Shown: positions 1-14,340, counted from the stretch's first letter. The stretch is DNA of 64,000 nt from Spiroplasma endosymbiont of Diplazon laetatorius (GCF_964019625.1 NZ_OZ026458.1:310001-374000), one strand, 5' to 3'. The notes: generated by a model from the letters alone, not told the origin. Numbers and translations: made by a program.

Positions 1-576
1 GTTTCAGCTGGTTTCTTTTTCGTAAGTATATCTGATTTTGGATTCTTATATTCAAATGTTAAAAAATATGAAAGAGATTTATATTTTGGAAGAGAATCAG
101 TTCCGTATTTCATAACAAGAAATTATAGAAATTTAATCTCAAGATCTGTTTATTTAAATTGAATATCTTTCAATATATATGTTTTTGGAGCAATAGTTTT
201 AGGAATAATGTATGGTCTTCAAAGTCAATATTTAACAAATAATACAAATATTTATTTCCTATTTTGAAAAATAGGAGAATTAAAATCATTAGAGTCAGAA
301 ATTAAAATAAATATAATTATTTTATTTACAACTTTAATCATTCACGTTTTAAATTTAGTTACTACAAGAACTAGAAAAAATAACATCATTGGATATTATG
401 GATATGAAATAATTCCTCAACAAGAAATTAAAGAAATAAGAAAAAAAGCAAATAAAGTTTGTATGATTATTTTCTTTACTGTATTGGCAATTATATTATT
501 CTTAATAGTTATACCTTGATTAATTGTTAGAAAAAAAAGAGGTCTACCACTTAAACCATGAGGATCAACAGTTTAA
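1..576 (+). CDS. membrane protein, C-terminal part (cut by window start)
   Basis: The frame is open from base 1 to the TAA at 574-576 if TGA is Trp, giving 191 residues with no start in the window. Three hydrophobic stretches are visible: about residues 51-68, a segment around 100-120 (IIILFTTLIIHVLNL) and a C-terminal one around 149-168 (MIIFFTVLAILLFLIVI), followed by a short basic tail. Charged loops lie between them. I do not recognise the family and assign no function. Its stop overlaps the preferred start of the next gene (TAATG), so the two are probably translationally coupled. Confidence 0.8.
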
Positions 577-1670
577 TGGACAGAAAAATTAATAGCTTAT
601 ATGTTCACATTCCTTTTTGTGAACATATTTGCTTTTATTGTGACTTTGTTAAAGTTAAAAAACCTCAAGATCCAAAAGTAATTGAAAAGTATCTTGATAG
701 GTTAAAAGATGAATTAGATTCATATGGAAATAATTTAGATAACATACAAAGCATTTATATCGGTGGAGGAACTCCAAGTTGTTTGAATGAAGAACAAACA
801 ATAGTTATGTGTGAAATGCTTTTAAAATATACTCAAAAAGAAAATTTTGAATATTCAATTGAGTTAAATCCAGAATCAGTTACAAAAGAAAAACTAGAAA
901 TTTATAAAAAATATAATATCAACAGAATAAGTATGGGTGTTCAAACTTTTGATAATGATTTATTAAAGAAAATAGGAAGAATCCATAATAATTCAATTGC
1001 TATAAATGCTTATAAGTTAATAAGAGAAGTTGGATTTAAAAATGTAAGCATAGATTTGATGTATAACTTATATGATCAAACTAAAGAAAACATCGCTGTA
1101 GATTTAAATTACATTAAAGAACTTAAACCAGATCATATTTCATGATATTCACTTATCATGAAAAAAAAATCTGTTTGAGGAAGAAAAAATATGAAGGTTC
1201 CAGAAAATGATGAACTATTTGATGAAATAGTAAATCAAGGTTTAAAAGACTTGGGATATATTAGATATGAGATTTCAAATTACGCTTTAGGAGAAAAAAA
1301 TAAATCTTATCACAATATGACTTATTGAAATAATTCTATATTTGCAGGTGTTGGAATTGGAGCAACAGGTTTTGAACAAATAGAAGGTAAATACTTTTTA
1401 ACTAAAAATGAAGGTAATATTTTAAATTACACAAAAGAATTTGAAGAATTAACTCAAGAAGATTATTATTTTCAAATAATAATGATGGGATTAAGGCTTG
1501 TAGAAGGTATAGATACATCTTTAGAAATAAATAAAGAAATTTATACTTTCTATAAAGAAAAAATTAATCAAAAAATTGATGAAAATTTACTTGAAATAGT
1601 AAATAATAAACTTAGATGTACAGAAAGGGGATTTAATATCTTAAACGAGATATTAATAGATTTTTTATAA
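576..1670 (+). CDS. hemW: HemW-like radical SAM protein
   Basis: This 364-residue protein (TGA=Trp) starts MDRKINSLYVHIPFC and carries the radical SAM cysteine motif C-x3-C-x2-C in HIPFCEHICFYCDF, followed by the GGGTPS SAM-binding loop. That pattern is typical of HemW and oxygen-independent coproporphyrinogen oxidase-like proteins. HemW is described as a heme chaperone, which is odd for a Mollicute expected to lack heme synthesis; the real substrate is unknown. I prefer the ATG at 576 because it overlaps the upstream stop and has AGGA 11 bases before it; an in-frame ATG at 558 is possible. pncA follows one base after the stop. Confidence 0.88.
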
Positions 1671-1671
1671 T

Positions 1672-2160
1672 ATGAAAAAAGCTTTAATAGTTGTTGATTA
1701 TCAATTTGATTTTGCAGATCCAAAAGGAAAGTTATATGTTCCTCAAGGAGAAGTGATTAAAAATGGAATTGAAGATAAAATAAACGAATATAAGAATAAT
1801 GGTGACTATGTGGTTTTCTCTGGAGACTTTCATCCAATGGAACATGTTTCATTCTCTCAATGAGGAGAACATTGTGTTGTTAACTCAGCAGGATCTGAAT
1901 TCTATGTAGATAGTTCAAAAGTAGATTTAATTATAAGAAAAGGAACAGAACTTGATTATGATAGTTATTCTGCTTTTTATGTTGCTCAAGATTTAAAAGT
2001 TGACTCAGGACTTAATGACTGATTAAAAGAGAGAGAAGTAAATCAATTAGAAATTTGCGGATTAGCTTTAGATGTTTGTGTTAAAGCAACTTATGAAGAT
2101 GCTGTTGAAAAAGGTTATGAAAGTGTAATAAATTACGAACTTTCAAGAGCAATAAATTAA
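1672..2160 (+). CDS. pncA: nicotinamidase
   Basis: A 162-residue isochorismatase-fold hydrolase. It should hydrolyse nicotinamide to nicotinate and ammonia in NAD salvage. The expected catalytic triad is visible as Asp9 (IVVDYQFDF), Lys90 (IIRKGTELD) and Cys136 (LALDVCVKAT), with metal-ligand candidates in the D-F-H segment around residues 52-58. The length is a little under the usual 180-210 residues. It begins one base after the HemW-like gene and is closed by a strong terminator, so it is the last gene of that operon. Confidence 0.9.
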
Positions 2161-2187
2161 ATACAACCATTTAGGTTGTATTTTTAT
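2161..2187 (+). terminator. intrinsic terminator after pncA
   Basis: The 8-bp stem ATACAACC / GGTTGTAT with loop ATTTA starts directly after the stop codon and runs into TTTTTATT. Confidence 0.85.
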
Positions 2188-2208
2188 TATGTTAATGTTT
2201 TTGGCGCT

Positions 2209-2238
2209 TTGCTTTTTTTTTTTTTTTTTGACTATAAT
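2209..2238 (+). promoter_or_regulatory. promoter with a 17-T spacer, possible phase switch
   Basis: A perfect -10 TATAAT lies at 2233-2238. Eighteen bases upstream is a weak -35, TTGCTT (2209-2214), and the spacer between them is almost entirely a run of 17 T (2213-2229). Runs of this length are prone to slipped-strand mispairing, and any change alters the -35/-10 spacing. The layout matches the homopolymer-spacer promoters known from variable lipoproteins of Mycoplasma hyorhinis. The promoter sits 48 bases before the start of a lipoprotein gene. The -10 is clear; switching is inferred. Confidence 0.7.
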
Positions 2239-2285
2239 GAAAATGTTCAGATACTTATTATTTTTTTTATGGAGAGGAACAAAAT

Positions 2286-3290
2286 ATGAAAAAAATATTA
2301 AGTTTTTTAGGGACAATAACTTTAGTTTCAATGACTGGTGCTAGTGTTGTCGCGTGTAATAAAACACCAGTTGATGAAGTTATAGATGAGGCTCAAGACC
2401 CTATTATAGAGAGCATTGAAAATAAGACAATCAAAGTGGGGAAACAAATTGAATTTAAAATTACTATTAAAAATAGAATTGAAAATGAAAAAATATCTTT
2501 TAAGATAGATGATAGTTCACTTTTAAGTTTTGATTATAATGAGGAAACAGAGATAGCAACCTTAAAAGCTATAAAAGCAGGAAGAACAAAAATAATATTA
2601 GAATATAAAAATGCAAAGAGTATTTCTTTTGATGTTAATATTTCCGAAGAGGAACAAAAACCTTTACAAAAAATCCAACTTGATGATTTACAAGGTTATT
2701 TAGGATACTTGAAAAACTTTAGCGAAAAAACAACAATAAATGATTTAACTGAAATAGATAAAAAAGAACTTTTAAAAAATTTATTGATTTCAAATAACAT
2801 AAATGATAATTTAGATATTTATATTGCTGATATTGAAATGATTACTTTTAAAACTAAAAATAACATAAATAGATATTTCGGTATAAAGTCTAAGCAAAAC
2901 TCTGAAATAATAGCGGGTAATAAAGATGACATTTTCTTTAGAACAGAAACATTGAATTTCAATAAATATAATTTATCTACAAAAGGAACAAATATTGAAG
3001 ACGACCTTCTTTCAGAAAATGAAAAAGAAAATGAAATCGCAGTAAAAAATGCCATATTAAACTTATTCATAAGAGTGAATAAAGAAGAACATCCAATATC
3101 AATAAAAGATATTGATATTGAAGCTGGAAGTGCCAAAAATGGATATGAAGTGACAAGTAATTATGAAGTAGTTATTTTTTCAAAAGAAGGACAAGAAAAT
3201 AACTCTGGAAAATTGACTTTTCAATTTCAAACTTTCTATCTTGGTGGAAAAATTATTGAAGTGGACATAAAAAAACTTTTTAACAAATAA
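2286..3290 (+). CDS. lipoprotein with Ig-like N-terminal region
   Basis: A 334-residue surface lipoprotein. Its N-terminal signal peptide MKKILSFLG ends in the lipobox SVVAC with lipidated Cys24. Residues about 45-115 read like a bacterial Ig-like (Big-type) beta domain (KTIKVGKQIEFKITI, then KAGRTKIILEY). The remainder is hydrophilic and unassigned. GGAGAG at 2271-2276 lies 9 bases before the ATG. Transcription appears to come from the homopolymer-spacer promoter just upstream, so expression may switch on and off. The ligand or role is unknown. It is closed by the terminator at 3308-3343. Confidence 0.85.
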   Translation: MKKILSFLGTITLVSMTGASVVACNKTPVDEVIDEAQDPIIESIENKTIKVGKQIEFKITIKNRIENEKISFKIDDSSLLSFDYNEETEIATLKAIKAGRTKIILEYKNAKSISFDVNISEEEQKPLQKIQLDDLQGYLGYLKNFSEKTTINDLTEIDKKELLKNLLISNNINDNLDIYIADIEMITFKTKNNINRYFGIKSKQNSEIIAGNKDDIFFRTETLNFNKYNLSTKGTNIEDDLLSENEKENEIAVKNAILNLFIRVNKEEHPISIKDIDIEAGSAKNGYEVTSNYEVVIFSKEGQENNSGKLTFQFQTFYLGGKIIEVDIKKLFNK

Positions 3291-3307
3291 ATTATTTAAA
3301 TAATTAA

Positions 3308-3343
3308 TGACAAACTTTTATTAGTTTGTTTTTTTTTTTTTTT
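3308..3343 (+). terminator. intrinsic terminator with 15-T tail
   Basis: The stem ACAAACT / AGTTTGT is followed by 15 T (3329-3343). The T-run is unusually long even for this genome. Confidence 0.8.
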
Positions 3344-3389
3344 GAATTTTTTTGGTTACTCTTCGATTAATAACTTGGGAGGAAAAAGT

Positions 3390-4142
3390 ATGATAAAACA
3401 AATAATAAACAAAGAAGAAAACAATCTTATTTTTTCACAAATTACAAATAATAATGATATTGTGGATTTTAAAGATGTAATATACAATTTTTTAAATCAA
3501 CCACAAATAAAGATCGAAGCAAAGTATGATGATTTATTCAGTAAAGCAATCAAAAAAAATTGTTTTAAAGAAATAGTTAAAGAACTTGAAAAAGACTTCA
3601 AAACAAATTTTACATTATGAAAAATAACAGAGAAAATATGTTATTTAACTAACAAGTTTTTTTCAAGTAAATTTAAAAAAAGCGAGGGTCTTCAATTACT
3701 TCAAAAAATTTTTATATTAAAACAAGTTTTTTTAGCACAATTAAGACACAACTCAAATATATGACTCAAACTGGATTCTAATCAAAGTCAAAAAATAAAT
3801 CATAAGAAAAATGAAAACCCAATAAACTACAAACTTGCTTTAATGTTGTTTGATTTTAATGAAAAAGATGATTTCTTTATAAATCTAAGTGATGATCAAA
3901 AACAAATATTAAATCTTGTTTTAAAATCAAATTCTATAGAGGATTTTGTAAATTTAAACTCAGATTTGAAAATAGATATTTTCAAGTATTTACCAATAAA
4001 TATGATGCTGTTACAAGCTCAAATGATAAAAGGTAATTCTAAACTTAATTTAAAGGAAAAAGCAAAGTTGTCTTATTCGACTTTTATGCAACTATTTTGT
4101 TTATTCGTGGAAGAAAATATTTCAAAGAAAAAATTAAATTAG
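3390..4142 (+). CDS. hypothetical protein, 250 aa
   Basis: The frame is continuous through two TGA codons (3618-3620 and 3762-3764). The start ATG is chosen for the GGGAGGA ribosome site at 3378-3384. The protein is cytoplasmic in composition, mostly helical, Lys/Asn/Phe-rich, and has no signal peptide or clear membrane segment. The C-terminal half (from about residue 150) is strongly helical with alternating hydrophobic residues. I recognise no family. It lies alone between two terminators, downstream of the lipoprotein gene; no clear -10 box is visible in front of it. Confidence 0.75.
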
Positions 4143-4146
4143 TATT

Positions 4147-4174
4147 AAACACCATATAAATGGTGTTTTTTTTA
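4147..4174 (+). terminator. intrinsic terminator
   Basis: The 8-bp stem AACACCAT / ATGGTGTT with loop ATAA is followed by TTTTTTTAT. Confidence 0.85.
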
Positions 4175-4191
4175 TATAAAAATTTATAAAT

Positions 4192-4218
4192 TTAGCACTT
4201 TACCATTGACATTGCTAA
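4192..4218 (+). promoter_or_regulatory. CIRCE operator 1 of clpB
   Basis: TTAGCACTT - 9 bases - CATTGCTAA is a near match to the HrcA operator consensus TTAGCACTC-N9-GAGTGCTAA. It overlaps the -35 box TTGACA at 4206-4211, so bound HrcA would block RNA polymerase. Confidence 0.85.
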
Positions 4219-4233
4219 AACAAGATGTATTAT
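4206..4233 (+). promoter_or_regulatory. clpB promoter
   Basis: A consensus -35 TTGACA (4206-4211), 16-base spacer and -10 TATTAT (4228-4233) lie between the two CIRCE elements. This is the most consensus-like sigma-A promoter of the heat-shock block. Confidence 0.8.
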
Positions 4234-4241
4234 ATTATTGA

Positions 4242-4268
4242 TTAGCAAATAAGGTTATAGAGTGCTAA
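4242..4268 (+). promoter_or_regulatory. CIRCE operator 2 of clpB
   Basis: TTAGCAAAT - 9 bases - GAGTGCTAA. The right arm is a perfect consensus match and the left arm is degenerate. It lies just downstream of the -10, around the expected transcription start, so the promoter is bracketed by two HrcA sites. Confidence 0.85.
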
Positions 4269-4287
4269 TACAAAAGGAGGAAATTTT

Positions 4288-6435
4288 ATGGATTTTACAC
4301 AAAAACCAGATCCTTTAAATGATCCTGAAATCTTAAGTAAATACACAAGAGATTTAACTAAGGACGCTAAAGAAGGAAAAATAGATCCCATCATCGGTAG
4401 AGATGATGAAATTATGCGAGTAATTAGAATATTGAGTAGAAAAACTAAAAACAACCCCGTTCTGATAGGTGAACCTGGAGTTGGTAAAACAGCTATAGCT
4501 GAAGGTTTAGCTCAGAGAATAAATAAAGGTGATGTACCAAGTGTTTTAAAAGATAAAAGAATTTTAGAACTAGATATGGGTAGTGTTATGGCTGGAGCTA
4601 GTTTCTTAGGAGACTATGAAGCCAGAATAAAAGGAATTGTGAATGCAATTCAAAAAGAAGAAGGACAAGTAATATTGTTCATTGACGAGTTACACTTAAT
4701 TGTTGGTGCTGGAAAAACAGGTAATGGAGGAGGAATGGATGTTTCCAACCTTCTTAAACCAGCTTTAGCAAGAGGTGGAATTAAAGTTATTGGAGCAACA
4801 ACTTTAAAAGAATATAGAGAGTATATTGAAAAAGATGCTGCTCTTGAGAGAAGATTTCAAAAAGTTGTTGTAAGTGAACCTACTATTGAAGAAACAATAT
4901 CAATACTTAGAGGTTTAAAAGAGCGTTTTGAAACTTATCATGGAGTTAGAATTCATGATAATGCGCTAGTTGCAGCTGCACAGTTAAGTGACAGATATAT
5001 ATCTGATAGATTTTTACCAGATAAAGCTATTGATCTAGTTGACGAAGCAAGTGCGACAATTAAAACAGAACTTGCTTCTGTTCCAACTGAGTTATATCAA
5101 ATAGATAGAAAAGTAATGCAATTAGAAATAGAAAAGGCAGCTCTTTCAAAAGAAAAAGACGAAAAATCTCAAGAAAGATTAAAACAAGCCGAAAAAGAGT
5201 TGGCATCTTTAAAACAAAAACAAACTGAATTTAATGAAAAATGAAATTCAGAAAAAAAATCATTAGAGAAAATAAATCAGTTTAGATCAACTATTGATTC
5301 TTTAAAAATAGAGTTAGAACAAGCACAAGCACAAGCTAACTATCAAAGAGCAGGAGAGATTCAATACTCATTGTTACCCGCTCTAGAAAAACAGTTAGAA
5401 ACAGCTCTTGATACTAATAAAGAAAAATTAATTTCTGAAGAAGTTACTGAAAGTGAAATTGCTTCAATAGTTTCTAGATGAACTGGAATTGAAATGGAAA
5501 ATCTAATCGAAAGTGAAAAACAAAAACTTTTAGGATTAAATACACAACTTAAAAAAATGGTTAAAGGTCAAAATCAAGCAATTGAGCTTGTATCTGATGC
5601 AATCATTAGAAGCAGAAGTGGAATTAAAGATCCAAACAAACCAATAGGAAGTTTCTTATTCTTAGGACCAACTGGTGTTGGTAAAACAGAGGTTGCAAAA
5701 TCACTTGCAAGAAACTTATTTGGAAGTGAAAAGAAAATGTTGCGTTTTGATATGTCTGAATACATGGAAAAACATTCAGTTTCCAAACTATTAGGTTCTC
5801 CTCCAGGTTATGTAGGTTATGAAGAAGGGGGAAAACTAACTGAAGCAGTTAGAAGAGCTCCTTATTCAATACTTTTATTTGATGAAGTTGAAAAAGCTCA
5901 CCCAGATGTGTTTAATATTTTCTTACAAATATTAGATGATGGTAGAGTAACTGATTCTCTTGGAAAAACAATAGACTTTAAAAACACAATTATAATTATG
6001 ACTTCAAATATAGCCTCGGATTACTTGATTTCAACACCATCTGAATTGGTGGATCAAGACGTATTAATGGAAAACTTAAGAAAATTCTTTAGACCAGAAT
6101 TCTTAAATAGAATTGACAATATAGTTAATTTCAATGCTTTATCAAAAGAAGTTATTAAAGAAGTTATCATTAAAACACTAGATGAATTAAAAGAGAGAGT
6201 TCTATTAAATAACGAATACATCTTAAACTTTACAGATTCTTCTATACAAAAGATTTTAGATGAAGGTTATGACCAACTATATGGTGCAAGACCAATAAAA
6301 AGATATATTGAAAGAAATATAGAAACATTAATAGCTAGAGCTATTGTTGGTGGAGAAATTGAACCAAAAAGAAACTATGTTATTGATGTAAGTGATGATA
6401 AGTTTACAATAACAACTTCAAATAAATTAAATTAG
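4288..6435 (+). CDS. clpB: ClpB disaggregase lacking the N-terminal domain
   Basis: A 715-residue AAA+ unfoldase that rescues aggregated proteins with DnaK/DnaJ/GrpE. Domain order: NBD1 with Walker A GEPGVGKT (61-68) and Walker [10 protein letters not shown]; a coiled-coil middle domain (about 280-400); NBD2 with Walker A GPTGVGKT (460-467) and Walker [13 protein letters not shown]. Bacterial ClpB is usually about 860 residues; here the N-terminal substrate-binding domain is absent, since NBD1 starts within 40 residues of the ATG. The middle domain identifies ClpB rather than ClpC. AAAGGAGG precedes the ATG, and two CIRCE elements control the promoter. Confidence 0.95.
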
Positions 6436-6458
6436 CACTTGATTATTAAGAGTGCTAT
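6432..6458 (+). promoter_or_regulatory. CIRCE operator of hrcA-grpE-dnaK, overlapping the clpB stop
   Basis: TTAGCACTT - 9 bases - GAGTGCTAT. The TAG stop of clpB is part of the left arm. It lies 38 bases before the hrcA start. I do not see a good promoter pair here, so readthrough from clpB or a weak promoter overlapping the operator is likely. Confidence 0.85.
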
Positions 6459-6496
6459 TGATAAACTAGATATGTATTGTGATGGAGGTGTTTTCA

Positions 6497-7516
6497 TTGT
6501 TAAAAGATCGTCAGAGTTTGATTTTAAAATCAATTATTGAAGAATATATCAAAACTGCTTCACCAGTTGGTTCAAAAAGAATTCAAGAAGTTTTAGCAAT
6601 TGAAGTGTCTTCTGCAACAATTAGAAATGAGTCAGCTCTACTAGAAGAATTAGGTTTTTTAGAAAAAGCTCATACTTCTTCTGGAAGAGTTCCTTCAACA
6701 AAAGGTTATAGATACTATGTTGATAATTTAATGGAATCTAATAATATAGATGATATTAAACATCAAATAGATGAAATCTTTAAAAAAAGAGGAGCAACTA
6801 TTGATGAAATTTTAGATCAAACTTCATCAATATTAAGTGAAATGACTAAATTAGCAACTGTGGTTGCAACATCTGATACAAATGATGAACTTCTATTATC
6901 TAAGATTGAATTAGTACCCATATCATCTAAATCTGCAATAGTTATATTTGTTCTTTCAAATGGAACTATTCAAAATAAAACTGTAAATCTTGATTCTGTA
7001 TCACTAGAAGAATTAAGGTTATCGATAGATTTATTTAATGAGAGGTTAATTAATTCAAAAATATCAGAAATAGAAACTAAATCACAAGCTATGATACCGG
7101 TTTTAAAACAACAAGTTAAAAAATATGAGTTTGTTTTACAAACACTGGTTGGAGCTTTAATTCATACAGATTCAAACAAATCAAAAACAAGTGGTGTTAA
7201 ATATTTATTGGAAAACCCAGAGTTTAATGATCCAAATAAAATAAAAGACATCATTCAGTTTATTGAAAACGCTTCTCCTTTTGCTTGATTTAATTATCAA
7301 AGCAAAACAAATAAAACAACTGTGGCTATTGGGTTAGAAACAGGAAATGAAAATGATGATATTGCTGTTATTGGGACTAAATTCCCCACAAAAGGTGGGG
7401 GAAAAGGTGCTTTAGCACTGGTTGGTCCAAAAAGAATTGAATACGATAAAGTTTCAAAGCTTTTGGAATGAATTAGCAAAAAAATCGAAGAGAAGTTTTT
7501 ATTAGAAGGAGAATAA
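6497..7516 (+). CDS. hrcA: heat-inducible repressor HrcA
   Basis: A 339-residue repressor that binds CIRCE. The N-terminus LKDRQSLILKSIIEEYI, PVGSKRI and the SSATIRNE winged-helix region followed by the SSGRVPSTKGYRYYVD motif are hallmarks of HrcA. I choose the TTG start at 6497 because GGAGG lies 8 bases upstream and the protein then begins exactly like family members; GTG 6479 or ATG 6482 would put the ribosome site inside the gene. It is expected to repress clpB, its own operon and lon through the four CIRCE sites here. grpE starts 2 bases after the stop. Confidence 0.93.
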
Positions 7517-7518
7517 TA

Positions 7519-8112
7519 ATGGAAAAAGAAAAAATGAAATCTATTTTGGATTTATTCGATACTCTTAAAAAAGAGTTAAACATTGAACCAAAAAAAGAGA
7601 AAGAAAACAAAGAAACTCAGGAAGCTGAAGTTCAAGAATTATCTAATATTGAAAAATTGGAACTTGAATTTGTAGCTTTAACTGAAGAAAATGCAAAATT
7701 AGAAGAGGCAAGATTAATAGCTGTTGCTGATAATCAAAACACTGTTAGAAGATTCCAAAATGAAAGTATTTTGGTTAGAAAATATGGTGGAGAAAAACTA
7801 GCATCAGAATTGATACCAGCTATCGACATGTTTAGAGGGGTTTTAAAATCAACTCCAGATAATCCAGAAATTAAAAATTATTTAATGGGATTTGAAATGA
7901 TTATTAATCAAATAGATCAAGCATTAACAAATGCTGGTGTAACAATGGTTAGTGTAAAACCAGGAGATGATTTCAATCCTGAATTACATTCAGCAATTGA
8001 ACAAATCAAAACAGAAGAATTTGAATCAGGGAAAATTGCTATTGTTGTATCAAATGGTTACAAATTACATGATAGAGTTATAAAACACGCTGCTGTTAAA
8101 GTAGCAGAATAA
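7519..8112 (+). CDS. grpE: nucleotide exchange factor GrpE
   Basis: A 197-residue DnaK exchange factor. It has an acidic, charged N-terminal region, a long coiled coil (about 40-90), the helical segment RRFQNESILVRKYG, and the conserved C-terminal beta domain with DFNPELHSAIEQ and VVSNGYKLHDRVIKHAAVKV. It sits between hrcA and dnaK in the classical order hrcA-grpE-dnaK, with close spacing on both sides, and should share the HrcA/CIRCE control. Confidence 0.95.
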   Translation: MEKEKMKSILDLFDTLKKELNIEPKKEKENKETQEAEVQELSNIEKLELEFVALTEENAKLEEARLIAVADNQNTVRRFQNESILVRKYGGEKLASELIPAIDMFRGVLKSTPDNPEIKNYLMGFEMIINQIDQALTNAGVTMVSVKPGDDFNPELHSAIEQIKTEEFESGKIAIVVSNGYKLHDRVIKHAAVKVAE

Positions 8113-8117
8113 TATAG

Positions 8118-9944
<1,827 letters not shown>

Positions 9945-9946
9945 TT

Positions 9947-9978
9947 TTAAAAAACAACTAGTAATTAGTTGTTTTTTA
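9947..9978 (+). terminator. intrinsic terminator after dnaK
   Basis: The stem AAAACAACTA / TAGTTGTTTT with a short loop is flanked by A and T runs; it closes the hrcA-grpE-dnaK operon. Partial readthrough into dnaJ is plausible because I see no strong promoter in the short gap. Confidence 0.8.
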
Positions 9979-10000
9979 AAGATAAGAAAAGAGGTGTATT

Positions 10001-11125
10001 ATGGCTAAAAGAGATTTTTATGAAATTCTAGGTGTTGCAAAATCAGCATCAGAAGATGAAATTAAAAAAGCATATCGTAAATTAGCTAAAAAATACCACC
10101 CAGATATTTGTAAAGAACCTGATGCTGAAGAGAAGTTCAAAGAAGCAACTGAAGCTGCAGAAGTTCTTTTAGATGCAAATAAACGTCAAACTTATGATCA
10201 ATTTGGTCATGAAGGGCTAAATGGAATGGGTTCTGGTTTTGGCGGTTTTGGTGGAGGATTTGGAGACTTCTTCTCTAACATGGGAGGAGCAGGAGACTTC
10301 TTCTCTGATATATTCTCAAACTTCTTTGGGGGTAGAGGAGGCGGTTCTTCAAGACAAAGATCTTCAAGAGGAAAAGATATTGTTATATCTGTTAGTTTAA
10401 CTCTTAGAGAATTGCTTTTCGGTGTAGATAAAGAAGTAAGTCTTGATTTAGTTTCTAAATGTGATGATTGTGATGGTATAGGAGCTAAATCTAAATCTGA
10501 TATTGTTGAGTGTGAAGTTTGTAATGGTCACGGTGTAGTTACCGTTTTACAAGATATGGGTATTGCAAAATTCCAAACACAACAACCTTGTCCAAAATGT
10601 AAAGGTCAAGGAAAAGAAAATAAAAATCCATGTAAATCATGTAGAGGTGATGGAGCTGTTATGAAAAAAGAAACAGTGACAATGCCAATACCAAAAGGTT
10701 TGGTGCCTGACCAACAAATAGTTTTAAGAAATGCAGGTAACTATTCAATTGATGGTGGAGAACGTGGACATTTATATGCTGATATTCATTTAAAAGCATC
10801 TAAAAATGTAAAAATAGTAAATGAATTCGATATCAAATTTAAATTTGATGTAAGTTATCTTGATGCTCTTCTTGCAAATGAAATTTCTGTTAAAACTTTA
10901 GATGGAGATATACAAGTTAAAATACCAAGAGGTATTAAAAATGGAGAAATAATTACAGTTAAAAACCACGGTTTATACAAAGGTGTTAAGTCATCTCACA
11001 GAGGTAATTTATTACTTGAAGTAAATATTGTAATACCTTCAGAACTTACAAATGAAGAAAAAGAAAAAATTGAAAGCATAAACAAAGATACAGAATTTAA
11101 AGTCACAAATAATTTAGAAGAATAA
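10001..11125 (+). CDS. dnaJ: co-chaperone DnaJ (Hsp40)
   Basis: A 374-residue type I DnaJ. It has the J domain with HPD (KKYHPDIC), a Gly/Phe-rich linker (about 70-120) and four CxxCxGxG zinc motifs ([32 protein letters not shown]), followed by the C-terminal substrate domain. Length is normal. It delivers substrates to DnaK and stimulates its ATPase. GAGGTG is 10 bases before the ATG. No CIRCE of its own was found. Confidence 0.97.
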   Translation: MAKRDFYEILGVAKSASEDEIKKAYRKLAKKYHPDICKEPDAEEKFKEATEAAEVLLDANKRQTYDQFGHEGLNGMGSGFGGFGGGFGDFFSNMGGAGDFFSDIFSNFFGGRGGGSSRQRSSRGKDIVISVSLTLRELLFGVDKEVSLDLVSKCDDCDGIGAKSKSDIVECEVCNGHGVVTVLQDMGIAKFQTQQPCPKCKGQGKENKNPCKSCRGDGAVMKKETVTMPIPKGLVPDQQIVLRNAGNYSIDGGERGHLYADIHLKASKNVKIVNEFDIKFKFDVSYLDALLANEISVKTLDGDIQVKIPRGIKNGEIITVKNHGLYKGVKSSHRGNLLLEVNIVIPSELTNEEKEKIESINKDTEFKVTNNLEE

Positions 11126-11145
11126 CCATTTGGTTATTTTTTTTG
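11121..11145 (+). terminator. intrinsic terminator after dnaJ
   Basis: The stem AATAACC / GGTTATT overlaps the dnaJ stop codon and is followed by TTTTTTTT. Confidence 0.8.
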
Positions 11146-11178
11146 CCAAAAGTATTTATTTTGATTTAATCTTATTAT

Positions 11179-11186
11179 TGTATAAT
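11179..11186 (+). promoter_or_regulatory. promoter (-10) of the next gene
   Basis: TGTATAAT with perfect -10 TATAAT at 11181-11186; the same TG-TATAAT form recurs before several other genes in the window. The -35 is AT-rich and not convincing. Confidence 0.6.
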
Positions 11187-11205
11187 CAATAGGTGGAGGT
11201 TTAAT

Positions 11206-13640
<2,435 letters not shown>

Positions 13641-13687
13641 TAAAAATAAGTTAAAATAAATATGATTTAAAGAAAGAGGAATGTTGT

Positions 13688-14317
13688 ATGTTTTTAGGCG
13701 CAAGTACAAGCACAATTGTTATTGGAGTAGTTGTTTTAGTTGTTTTAGTATTCGTTATTGTTTCATCAATAACAAGTAAAAAAGCACAAAAAATTGAACA
13801 AAAAAAGAGAAAAAAAGTAGTTAAAGAAGAAATTAAAAACTACCTTGCAAAAACACAAAATATCAAAAATATCAAAATTGAATATGAAAAAGTTTATGCA
13901 AGAAAAGGACCTGAATACAAATACAGAGACGTATTTGATGTTGTGGTTCAAATTTTTGAACCAAAAACAAATAAATTAGTTTCTACAAATGCTTATGAAG
14001 TAGAGGGAATTACAACAAAATCTGGTAAAAATAACTATGTTACTGCATGACAAGTAAATGGTGAAATTGATCTTGAAAATACTCAAAGAAGAATTGCTAT
14101 AGCTGAGAAAAAAGTTAAACTTACAAAACAAGAAAAAGTTGTTTTAAAACAAGAAGAAAAAACTAAAGCTGTAGAACATAAAATTCAAGTTAAAGAAGAG
14201 TTAAAAACTATAAAAGAAGAGAAAAAGCATCAAAAAGAAAACAAAGATGCTAATCTTCAATTAGATAGAGCAATTAAAGCAACAACAATCAAATTTATAC
14301 CAAGAAGAAATAAATAA
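13688..14317 (+). CDS. membrane-anchored hypothetical protein, 209 aa
   Basis: One N-terminal transmembrane helix (about residues 8-27, a run of I, V and L) is followed by a basic cytoplasmic or surface region. Residues 60-130 look globular (YKYRDVFDVVVQIFEP), and the tail from about 140 is a Lys/Glu coiled coil. No Cys follows the helix, so it is not a lipoprotein. GAAAGAGGA lies upstream. The family is not recognised. Confidence 0.78.
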
Positions 14318-14340
14318 CATATTTTATATATGTTTTTTTT
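14316..14340 (+). terminator. weak intrinsic terminator
   Basis: AACATAT / ATATGTT hairpin followed by eight T. Confidence 0.6.

Noticed and set aside
2143-2331. Minus-strand frame over the T17 run
   Set aside because: It is made mainly of homopolymer Lys codons and opposes promoter, terminator and lipoprotein start.
3329-3343. T15 run as a third homopolymer promoter for the 3390 gene
   Set aside because: It directly follows a terminator stem and no -10 resembling TATAAT lies at the right distance downstream; it is better explained as the terminator tail.
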